From NCBI GenBank assembly GCA_964353745.1, contig CAYGWD010000014.1, forward strand, positions 1 to 30,225: a stretch of DNA of 30,225 bases, given 5' to 3'. Origin of the DNA: CS1-C013 sp964353745. GTDB lineage: Archaea > Aenigmatarchaeota > Aenigmatarchaeia > Aenigmatarchaeales > Aenigmatarchaeaceae. The notes beneath the pieces were generated by a model, which did no database searches, was not told where the DNA came from, and was given only the letters and a program-made list of their open reading frames with translations. The position numbers were made by a program, and so were the translations under genes. Positions 7,206 to 14,749 of the stretch are shown piece after piece (positions within the stretch are counted from its first letter, which is position 1; each line of letters opens with the position of its first letter).

Positions 7206-10010
7206 ATGTCAGAAGTGTTCAATATATTAGATAATAGGATAAAAGAGCTAGCCATATCTCGATTTGAGAAACCCACGTACGTGCAGGAGTTAGCCATACC
7301 AAAGGTTCTGGAAGGAAAAAATGTTCTTGTGATAGCTGAGACAGGATCGGGAAAGACAGAATCGGTTATGTTGAGTTTATTTAACAAATTAGTTCAAAGG
7401 GAACATGAACCCATTGCTTTATTGTATTTGACTCCGATGAGGGCTCTGAATAGAGACCTGCTAGACAGATTGCTTTGGTGGTGCAATAAACTTGATTTAG
7501 ATATTTCCGTAAGGCACGGCGACACAACCGCTTATGAAAGAAAAATGCAGGTCGAGAATCCGCCAAAGATTTTAATCTCAACTCCAGAACAAATAAATGC
7601 AATGTTAGTTGGCAAGAGACTTAAGGAATATTTGAGGAATGTTAAATATGTTGTCATAGACGAGGTCCACGAATTGATTACGAGCAAGAGAGGAGTTCAA
7701 CTGACGCTGTCTTTAGAAAGGCTAAAGAGATATTGCGGCAACCCACAGATAATTGGCCTGTCAGCCACTGTCGGCTCGCCTGAACTAGCTGCTAAGTTCA
7801 TTTTTTCTGATAACAAGTATGAAATTGTAAAGGCAATCTCTCCGAAAGACATGCAAATAAGTGTGGAGAGCCCTTATCCGACCACAGAAGACAAGATAAT
7901 AGCCGAGAAGATATTCATAGGAGATTCTGTTGTTGCAAGGCTGAGAAGGATTCACGAGATTATAATGGAGCACAAGTCAGCTTTGACCTTTACTAATACA
8001 AGGGAAGCTGCTGAGATTCTTTCCTCCCGACTAAGATTGTTAGACAAAGACTTTCCTCATGAGATTCACCATTCTTCACTGAGCAAGGAGGTGAGAGTAA
8101 AGGCTGAGAAGGATTTCAAAGAAGAGAAACTAAAAACACTTATATGTACTTCATCGCTCGAACTAGGCATTGACATCGGTTCTATTGACATCGTGTTGCA
8201 ATATCAATCTCCAAGACAGGTAACAAAGATAACACAGAAAGTTGGCAGAAGTGGTCACGGTGTTGGCAGAGTCTCTAAAGGAATAATAATCGCGAGCGAA
8301 GGTGACGATATCTTTGAATCAGCGGTGATTGCAAGAAAGGCCTTGAGAGGCGAACTGGAGCAGATAGTGATTCACGAGAATTCGTTGGACGTGTTGACAC
8401 ACCAGACAATGGGAATGCTGATAGAGAATTATAAGATGAACCCTAAGGAGGTTTACGAGATTGTCAAGAGAGCTTATCCCTTCAGGAATTTGAAGGAGGG
8501 CGAATTCTTAACACTGCTGAACTTTTTGGCAACCTTAGGCTTAATCTATATTGACACTGAGATAAAGAGGAAGAGGAGAGCTTTTGAATATTATTTCGAG
8601 AACCTGTCAGTCATTCCTGATCATAGGAACTATAAGATAATTGACACCACGACAAATATGTTTGTTGGAAACCTAGACGAGGAATTCATTGCCTCGCACT
8701 CAGACATTGGTTCCACATTTATTGTGAGGGGCAGGCCTTGGAAGATTCTTTCTATTGAAAAGGATAAGATCTACGTTGAAGGCGTTGACGATATAACCTC
8801 TGCCATACCTGCTTGGGAAGGCGAGCTCATACCTGTTCCTTTCGAGGTATCGCAAGAAGTCGGAGAGCTTAGAAAAGAGATTAAGAATATGATTGGCAAA
8901 GAGTTGAAGACGAATGATATGATTTTAAAGTTAAAGGAAAAGTATCCTGTCTCTTCGCAGTCAGCGGTAAAAATGATTCAATTGATTAAGAGGCAAATTG
9001 AAAAGCACAAGTTACCCGCAGGGGATGAGATTATATGCGAAAGATTCCAAGACTATGTTGTCCTGCATTCTCTGTTTGGAAACAAGGTCAATGAGACGTT
9101 GTCAAGGTTCATATCAACTATTTTGTCAGCCGAGCACGGCGAACTGATAATGAGCAAATGCGATCCTTACAGGATGATATTCAAAGGATGCACTATTGAG
9201 GAAATAAAAAAGATTCTGACAGAGTATAATCCGGAGGACGTTCAGATAATATTGGAAAAATCATTGTCACGTTCTTCGTTGTTCAAGTCCAGGTTCATTC
9301 ATGTCGCCAAGAGGTTTGGGGCAATAAGCAGAAGCGCGACTTTCAACACCATTAACATTGACAGAATGATAGATGCCTATTGGAATTCACCCATCCACAC
9401 GGAAACGCTACAGGAGTTGTTCACTGAAAAAATGGATTTAGAGAAAACCAAAGAGATAATTGGTAAGATTAAGAACAAGGAGATAATGATATCAGAGGAG
9501 GAAGGCTTGTCTCCCCTGGCTGAGCTTGGGTTTAGATACGAACTGCAGGACGTGGTAAAGCCAGAAAGACCTGAAAAGGAAATATTTAATTTGTTTAAGA
9601 ACAGGCTAATGAATTCTAAGGTTAGGCTGTTGTGCATCAACTGTGGCAAGTATTCTATCAACGAATACGTCAAGGACGTCGAGGAGGAACCCAGGTGCAG
9701 GAAATGCCAGTCGAGATTGATAGCCGTACTAAGAATCTATCAGACCGAGATTCAGAAGATAGCTAGCAAATGGCTGAAAGGCGGACAACTGACCGAGGAG
9801 GAAGAGGAAAAACTCAGACACATTAAAAAATCTGCTGACTTGGTTATAGTCTATGGTCGTCTTGCCTGCTTAGTAATGGCTGGAAGGGGCATAGGTCCTC
9901 AAACAGCATCACGAATACTAGCACACATGCATAAGAATGAGGATGAGTTGTTAAAAGAAGTTTTGGAAGCAGAAAAAACCTTTATTAAGAATAAGAGATT
10001 TTGGACGTAG
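7206..10010 (+). CDS. lhr: Lhr/Ski2-type superfamily 2 helicase
   Basis: A large nucleic-acid helicase of 934 residues, within the usual range for archaeal Lhr-type enzymes. RecA domain 1 has the Walker A AETGSGKT (Lys50) and the DEVH box (152-155) followed by ELITSKRGVQLTLSLERL; the SAT motif is in LSATVGS. RecA domain 2 has TNTREAAE, SSLELGIDIG and the QKVGRSGHGVGR arginine-finger motif. The C-terminal part contains a zinc site, Cys810/813 and Cys831/834, then a helical segment GRGIGPQTASRIL. It probably acts in DNA repair or RNA processing. The last codons (…KNKRFWT) are duplicated about 1.28 kb downstream as …KNKRFWQ on the far side of an inserted homing endonuclease gene, so the present C-terminus is probably element-derived. 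Confidence 0.9.
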   Translation: MSEVFNILDNRIKELAISRFEKPTYVQELAIPKVLEGKNVLVIAETGSGKTESVMLSLFNKLVQREHEPIALLYLTPMRALNRDLLDRLLWWCNKLDLDISVRHGDTTAYERKMQVENPPKILISTPEQINAMLVGKRLKEYLRNVKYVVIDEVHELITSKRGVQLTLSLERLKRYCGNPQIIGLSATVGSPELAAKFIFSDNKYEIVKAISPKDMQISVESPYPTTEDKIIAEKIFIGDSVVARLRRIHEIIMEHKSALTFTNTREAAEILSSRLRLLDKDFPHEIHHSSLSKEVRVKAEKDFKEEKLKTLICTSSLELGIDIGSIDIVLQYQSPRQVTKITQKVGRSGHGVGRVSKGIIIASEGDDIFESAVIARKALRGELEQIVIHENSLDVLTHQTMGMLIENYKMNPKEVYEIVKRAYPFRNLKEGEFLTLLNFLATLGLIYIDTEIKRKRRAFEYYFENLSVIPDHRNYKIIDTTTNMFVGNLDEEFIASHSDIGSTFIVRGRPWKILSIEKDKIYVEGVDDITSAIPAWEGELIPVPFEVSQEVGELRKEIKNMIGKELKTNDMILKLKEKYPVSSQSAVKMIQLIKRQIEKHKLPAGDEIICERFQDYVVLHSLFGNKVNETLSRFISTILSAEHGELIMSKCDPYRMIFKGCTIEEIKKILTEYNPEDVQIILEKSLSRSSLFKSRFIHVAKRFGAISRSATFNTINIDRMIDAYWNSPIHTETLQELFTEKMDLEKTKEIIGKIKNKEIMISEEEGLSPLAELGFRYELQDVVKPERPEKEIFNLFKNRLMNSKVRLLCINCGKYSINEYVKDVEEEPRCRKCQSRLIAVLRIYQTEIQKIASKWLKGGQLTEEEEEKLRHIKKSADLVIVYGRLACLVMAGRGIGPQTASRILAHMHKNEDELLKEVLEAEKTFIKNKRFWT

Positions 10011-11208
10011 TATATTTAACAAATGTAGGCCCTTTTCTAGTAAATTTTTTATCTTCTAACTTTTTAATTAGGCTTTTCTGTAACAGCTCTCTTAAATAGA
10101 AGGTATTCCGACTTGTGCTTCTTTTTGTAATGGAATCTAGATCTTTTCTTGTAAAGGAACCTTTTTCCATCTCTATTTCTTTAATAATTTTCATTATTTC
10201 TTCTTGCCAGTTATTGAATTGCTGTTGTTTATAACTATCTATAAGATAATACAGCTCTTTTCTTTTATATTTTATTGAAAAATTTATTAGTTTACTAAAT
10301 CTTTCTAAATTTTCTTTTCCGCATATTACAAGTTTCCACATCATTCTCTTGCTATTTAACAGTCCATACTTAACAGTTCTATACTCTAAATCTAAATATG
10401 GTCCTTTAGTCTCGATTTGCAAACTTTTTATCAAATTTATAGTGTCTAATAAAAAAGTTTTGGATGCTTGCTTAAATCCTATTTGCTTACTGCCAATATC
10501 AACATTACCTTCGTCATCAAAAGCCTGTTTCAGATAAATCTGTTTTAACCTATTTGATGATTCAAAAATAAATTCTGGTATACGAACATTTTGTATTGCT
10601 TTTTGCCCATAAGGAAGTCCTATACCATAAACTAGAATAATACCTACTATTCGTGGAAATGTTATTTGTTTTCTGTTTGTAAAATTAATGCCTCTACTTT
10701 TTATTTTTCCAAATACTCGCAGAAAACTATTCTTTACAGTCTTTCTTTTAAAAGAAACATAGTTTGTATAATAAGGTTGTTTAGTATTAATCATTACGCC
10801 TCCATCATGATAAATAGCTGAAATTAAGATTGCCCCTGCTGGATTTCTAAAATCGAAAGGCAATTTGGGATTCACTATTTCCTTTGAACTTTTTCTACAT
10901 TTAATTACCTTGATATGTTTGGTTATATTGCTTCTTGTAAATTCTTTATAACCTTTTGAAACTAACAGTGATGAAAATTTCTCTAAAAGTTTTAGTGATA
11001 TATTAAAGTTTCTTAAACAAAATGGTGTTAAAGTATCTAGAGTTTCTCCTAATAATTCTGCTAATGAATTAGTGTTATGACGTGATGCTATTTGCTTTAG
11101 ACAATTTAACATATTTGATTTGTAACTTTTACCAAAGCCTACCATTACAAGATTTTTAGGAAGGCTCCACAAATCTACGAAACCGCTATACCAACCTTTA
11201 GGTTTCAT
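9985..11208 (-). CDS. Free-standing LAGLIDADG homing endonuclease
   Basis: A 407-residue, lysine-rich protein with two LAGLIDADG-type helices: AILISAIYHDGGV (residues 126-138, Asp135) and YLKQAFDDEGNV (225-236, Glu233). The 98-residue spacing is that of monomeric two-motif enzymes. The segment FSKLINFSIKYKRKEL (about 304-319) is typical of the fold, and residues 345-395 form a likely winged helix for extra DNA contact. ATG 11208 was chosen over the upstream 11235. The gene is visibly more AT-rich than the helicase. It lies antisense to the helicase, and its last eight codons overlap the rebuilt helicase 3' end. It should cut an uninvaded helicase allele so that repair copies the element in. 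Activity is unproven, but both acidic catalytic positions are kept. Confidence 0.85.
   Translation of the reverse strand: MKPKGWYSGFVDLWSLPKNLVMVGFGKSYKSNMLNCLKQIASRHNTNSLAELLGETLDTLTPFCLRNFNISLKLLEKFSSLLVSKGYKEFTRSNITKHIKVIKCRKSSKEIVNPKLPFDFRNPAGAILISAIYHDGGVMINTKQPYYTNYVSFKRKTVKNSFLRVFGKIKSRGINFTNRKQITFPRIVGIILVYGIGLPYGQKAIQNVRIPEFIFESSNRLKQIYLKQAFDDEGNVDIGSKQIGFKQASKTFLLDTINLIKSLQIETKGPYLDLEYRTVKYGLLNSKRMMWKLVICGKENLERFSKLINFSIKYKRKELYYLIDSYKQQQFNNWQEEIMKIIKEIEMEKGSFTRKDLDSITKRSTSRNTFYLRELLQKSLIKKLEDKKFTRKGPTFVKYTTSKISYS
9987..10004 (+). repeat. Helicase C-terminal codons, copy 1 (at the element's left end)
   Basis: AAGAATAAGAGATTTTGG encodes KNKRFW in frame with the helicase. It matches copy 2 at 11265-11282 in 16 of 18 bases; both differences are silent third-position changes. 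This copy is also coding, on the other strand, for the endonuclease C-terminus. Confidence 0.8.
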
Positions 11209-11264
11209 AAAAATAACTTTGAGCACTATTATCAAATCTGTTATTTACCACCGTGAGCGGTAAA

Positions 11265-11282
11265 AAGAACAAGAGATTCTGG
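11265..11282 (+). repeat. Helicase C-terminal codons, copy 2 (displaced original end)
   Basis: AAGAACAAGAGATTCTGG followed by CAATGA encodes KNKRFWQ and a stop, yet no long frame enters it from upstream. It reads as the stranded original 3' end of the helicase gene beyond the inserted endonuclease. Just before it, ACCG-TGAG-CGGT (11250-11261) can form a small hairpin at the presumed junction. Confidence 0.75.
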
Positions 11283-11324
11283 CAATGAATTTAAGTTTAT
11301 ATTCTACTTTCTAAAATCATTATT

Positions 11325-11591
11325 ATGAAAGATTGGTTGAAGGGTGTCATCTTATTGACCCTAGGAAACGTATTGTACGAAGTCATACCTGTATGGGTGG
11401 TCGATTACTTGCTTAAGCAGCCTAATCCCTTGTATTCTGTTGGTTCATTCCTTAAAGCCCTTCCTAGCATTCAGGACATGTTGTCTGGTCGCATAGGCAG
11501 CAGTGGCGGTTTTGTCATAGGCATCGCAGGCTTTGGTATGATTGTATACGGTTTATACTTATTTACAAAAGACTTGTACAAAAGGTCTTAA
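11325..11591 (+). CDS. Small membrane protein, two helices
   Basis: An 88-residue protein with a first hydrophobic segment (about residues 5-30, GVILLTLGNVLYEVIPVWVV) and a second (about 61-81, GGFVIGIAGFGMIVYGLYLF), ending in a basic KDLYKRS. The loop between them contains a glycine/serine stretch. No family is recognised. It has its own promoter-like TTTAAGTTTATATT some 30 bp upstream. It is convergent with the large surface protein gene, and the two stop codons are separated by one base. Confidence 0.6.
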   Translation: MKDWLKGVILLTLGNVLYEVIPVWVVDYLLKQPNPLYSVGSFLKALPSIQDMLSGRIGSSGGFVIGIAGFGMIVYGLYLFTKDLYKRS

Positions 11592-11592
11592 C

Positions 11593-13482
11593 TTATATTT
11601 TAATGATTGTCGTATCTTTAAAGAAGGTCTTAAATTCATAATTTTTATGCTGCCTGTTTCTTCTACTTATGACAATGTTTATTATGATTAAAGCTAGTAT
11701 AAGAATTATTATTATCAAAGCGAACCATATCAAAAATTCTGTGACTGAAACGTTTTCATGGGTATAAACATTTATTATAATTTCTTGTGTTATCACTCTC
11801 CTATTGGAAAGGATTACAGCACTCATTGTAAACGTTCCTTCTTTATCAGGCGTTACAAAGAAACTGAATATTTCTCTATTAAAAGGATAAATTATCTTGG
11901 ATGTTACATTCTCTTTAGTAAATAAGTTCTCGGGTAAATACAGATATGCTGTAACGTTCAACGGTATTGTTCCTCCATTGGCTACTGTCATATTAATGGT
12001 TCCTGTCTCATTAACAAAAAACTTTGAAATCTTCAGATCTTCTAATCTTATAACTTCAATTTCTCCTGAACGTTCCTTTATTTCCAAAAGAGCAGCTTTT
12101 GAATCAGTTATGTTTCCTGAAGTGACCTTGAAAGCAATGGGATAGTTGTCTATAGTAAAATTTAATGGAACTTTAAACATGACTACAAAAGTCTGTGAAC
12201 CATTTATGGGAATGTAAATGCTTTCTGGATCTATGCTATAAGAAATTTCGTCAGGTACTCCTATGATATTAAGTCTTGTATTGGTCAACACTGTCTTCCC
12301 AGTGTTGTTGACATGAACAGTTATGAATTCTATATCCCCCTGTTCTAGAACTATTCTGTCAGTGAAATTAAAAATTGATAAGTTGCCTTCTAAAGGCCTT
12401 TGAACTCCTCCCCCGCCAGCTCCTCCAGCACCACCTCCACCACCACTTGCACCGCTTGGAGTTTGTGTGATTCCTGAAACTTGCAAAGCAACAGGAATGG
12501 TTTTACTACCATCATTGCTTGAGTTTATAAAAATTGTTCCCAAATAAATTCCAACAGATAAAGGACCCAAATAAGCATTAACGTATGTATAATTGTTAGG
12601 TGAAATTAGAGAAATGGATTGATTGCTAAAACTTATCCAACCAGAAGTTGAGTTTATGGTAACATTAACTAAATTCATGTCTCCTATATTTCTTATTGTC
12701 AGCATTCTTGTTACAGTGGTCCCTGCTTGAGAAGATTCTGATATAGATGACGGGCTTACATCCAGCACAGGGGCTGCGATTGGTAGTAGCGTGATAAAAA
12801 CCTGTTTTGTCTCTTCGCTATTCACTGTTACATTTATTTGTTGGGTTCTGTAACCATCCTTAACAATTTCTACAGTATAGTTTCCACTTTCTAACCAACT
12901 AGAAACCCAATTTCCATTGCCGTTTGTAGAGCCAGAATCGACTAAACTTGGTATAGGATTCCAGATGAACACAGTGGCATACTGAACAGGATTCCCTATT
13001 GTATTGTTTACAGTAACATTTATCCTTCCCAATGCTTTAGTAACGTTGATAGTTACGTTGACATCTTTCTTCTGTCCGTCTTCACTGCTGACATTAATCC
13101 AACCATAATAAATCCCTAACGGTTGTGAAACCGGAATTGTTACATTAAAGTTCAGGGTTTGTAATTCTCCAGATGACAAACTGATGGTAGAAGCTTCTAA
13201 ATCTATCCAATCTGCCACTTCTCCAGATTGGTTCAGAGTGACATTCAGCCCTGTGTTTCCTGGAAGTTCAGCGGATACGTCGATATTCTTTTCATTCATG
13301 TTGCCAGGAGGTATTTTTAATTCGAATAGGAGAGGCGTAACATTTAATGGGTTATACAATTGATTTATGGACGTTTCTAAGGGAGCGCTTCCTAATTGCC
13401 TGCCTGTTATTGACTGAGGTTTGGTGTAAAGAAGCAGGACTGCGATAAAGAATATGACCACTATCAATAATTTGATTTTCAT
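11593..13482 (-). CDS. Membrane-anchored surface protein with ITGR tag
   Basis: A 629-residue surface protein: signal segment 4-19, then SITGR (residues 24-28), then extracellular beta domains. Residues about 150-235 form a carboxypeptidase regulatory-like fold (GRINVTVNNTIGNPVQYATVFIW…GNYTVEIVKDGYRTQQINVTV); residues 240-335 and 360-560 are immunoglobulin-like or NEW3-like sandwiches. A Gly-rich hinge (about residues 343-360) separates them. A C-terminal helix (about 583-606) anchors it, with a basic cytoplasmic tail. Many N-x-S/T sequons imply glycosylation. It is the last gene of the five-gene minus-strand operon, 25 bp after the 188-residue gene. It may be a scaffold or adhesin; its ligand is unknown. 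Confidence 0.75.
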   Translation of the reverse strand: MKIKLLIVVIFFIAVLLLYTKPQSITGRQLGSAPLETSINQLYNPLNVTPLLFELKIPPGNMNEKNIDVSAELPGNTGLNVTLNQSGEVADWIDLEASTISLSSGELQTLNFNVTIPVSQPLGIYYGWINVSSEDGQKKDVNVTINVTKALGRINVTVNNTIGNPVQYATVFIWNPIPSLVDSGSTNGNGNWVSSWLESGNYTVEIVKDGYRTQQINVTVNSEETKQVFITLLPIAAPVLDVSPSSISESSQAGTTVTRMLTIRNIGDMNLVNVTINSTSGWISFSNQSISLISPNNYTYVNAYLGPLSVGIYLGTIFINSSNDGSKTIPVALQVSGITQTPSGASGGGGGAGGAGGGGVQRPLEGNLSIFNFTDRIVLEQGDIEFITVHVNNTGKTVLTNTRLNIIGVPDEISYSIDPESIYIPINGSQTFVVMFKVPLNFTIDNYPIAFKVTSGNITDSKAALLEIKERSGEIEVIRLEDLKISKFFVNETGTINMTVANGGTIPLNVTAYLYLPENLFTKENVTSKIIYPFNREIFSFFVTPDKEGTFTMSAVILSNRRVITQEIIINVYTHENVSVTEFLIWFALIIIILILALIIINIVISRRNRQHKNYEFKTFFKDTTIIKI

Positions 13483-13507
13483 AATAATTATTAGAATGCT
13501 GTATTAA

Positions 13508-14074
13508 TTATCGTTTCTTTTTCTTGAGTCTGTTTCTGTTTACAAAGACTATGGCAGTGATTATCACAATGATAACGACCACAAAGCCTATAACTATTTT
13601 CATGTCATAAGGCGTATACAATACAACGAATGGCAAGGCATCGACGATGGTTGCCTTATTGGCTGTTATAACGTCCCTGATTCCGCTGTTATACCTCGTA
13701 GGCTGAGGGTTCAAAGAAAGTTCGAACGGTCCATTGAAAGTCGTGCAAATGATTCTGCAGTAATCATCCTGCCCTTCCTGGCATAACTTGGTTATACAAT
13801 CTCTCCTTTCCTGATCATTAGAGGGACAGTCTATTTTCTTCAGATAAAAATCGTTTGGCTCTATCTTTGAGACAAACTTAGCGATGTCTCCGCTATACTC
13901 TATATGGAATAGATTTTCGCCGTCTATTGTTGAATATACCATTAGGTTGCAGGTAGTTTTGGTTTGCAAAGCCGTTAGTTCCACGGAACCTTCAAATAGA
14001 CCTATACCTGCATAGGCTTTTGATGCCGTTAACAAAAGGCAAATCAATGTAAACATTAAAATACTTTTATTCAT
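13508..14074 (-). CDS. Exported membrane-anchored protein with Cys pairs
   Basis: A 188-residue protein: signal peptide 1-22 (…LLLTASKAYA, a clear cleavage site), an extracellular domain with six cysteines grouped as C…CPSNDQERRDC…C…C…C that could form disulphides, and a C-terminal membrane helix (about 158-179) with a strongly basic end (NRNRLKKKKR). It is preceded by a strong ribosome binding site GGGTGAT inside the end of the upstream gene, only 5 bp away, so it is co-translated with the surface operon. I recognise no family. Its size and topology suggest an anchor or partner for the two soluble secreted proteins encoded before it. Confidence 0.65.
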   Translation of the reverse strand: MNKSILMFTLICLLLTASKAYAGIGLFEGSVELTALQTKTTCNLMVYSTIDGENLFHIEYSGDIAKFVSKIEPNDFYLKKIDCPSNDQERRDCITKLCQEGQDDYCRIICTTFNGPFELSLNPQPTRYNSGIRDVITANKATIVDALPFVVLYTPYDMKIVIGFVVVIIVIITAIVFVNRNRLKKKKR

Positions 14075-14079
14075 TTAAA

Positions 14080-14712
14080 TCACCCACAAGTTGTAGATGC
14101 TCCATTTTCTTCTACACCACAGTATTGATAAGTTGTGGTATAAGCTCCTGTTATTTGAGATGCAGGAACATCCAACCAATAAGCTATATAACAATTTTTT
14201 CCAGATTCTACGGATTTACAGGGACCCGTTGTATTCGTATTGCTTCCCATTATTAAATATGTAGTATTTAATGGTATTGTACCATCTGTAGTTACAGTCA
14301 CATTAACATTATTTCCACAATCTGTTTGATTTGCTTCAATTGTCACATTCTTTATACCAATTGTACCTCCAGCAGTTGTCAAATCTCCTGTTGCATCATT
14401 AAACAAATCAACGTCAACATTAGATGATGTATCTATTGTAATATTGTAATCAGTACAACCAACGCCACTAGGCCCGGTGGTGTCATTTACCGCCGTGTTA
14501 TTATTAGTTCCAGGGTTTATGCCTCCAAATAATATTCCGCTAGTAATTGATGACGATGGTGTTATTGCCACCCAAGCGCCAATTGTGGCATTCATAAATG
14601 TGGTACCTTTTTGGTAAGCTGCAAAGCCAGTTATTCTAGTATAGCCAAAGAAAGATACTACAATTAATATTAGTATAGATAACAGAACAGCTGTAAGTTT
14701 GTTATTTTCCAT
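14080..14712 (-). CDS. Secreted protein with ITGF tag, paralogue of the Cys-rich protein's end
   Basis: A 210-residue exported protein: a signal-like helix (6-23), ITGF (27-30), then one extracellular domain from about residue 50. That domain aligns with residues 643-792 of the upstream 792-residue protein: FG-INPGTN, the YNITID and VDVDLFND strands, IGIKNVTIEANQT, YWLD-P, YTTTYQYC, ending CG. It therefore arose by domain duplication. It has many N-x-S/T sequons and no C-terminal anchor. The ATG at 14712 was chosen: an earlier start at 14790 would add 26 non-signal residues and overlap the previous gene. The beta domain is perhaps fibre- or coat-forming, but this is a guess. Confidence 0.7.
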   Translation of the reverse strand: MENNKLTAVLLSILILIVVSFFGYTRITGFAAYQKGTTFMNATIGAWVAITPSSSITSGILFGGINPGTNNNTAVNDTTGPSGVGCTDYNITIDTSSNVDVDLFNDATGDLTTAGGTIGIKNVTIEANQTDCGNNVNVTVTTDGTIPLNTTYLIMGSNTNTTGPCKSVESGKNCYIAYWLDVPASQITGAYTTTYQYCGVEENGASTTCG

Positions 14713-14749
14713 ATATTTTATTAAATTAATGCATATAAATAAGTGCTTT

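Noticed and set aside
9985..11288. Helicase intron or intein
   Set aside because: The endonuclease gene is on the opposite strand, so it is not a sense-strand intein; a spliced intron is unlikely because the helicase already ends with its own stop at 10010.
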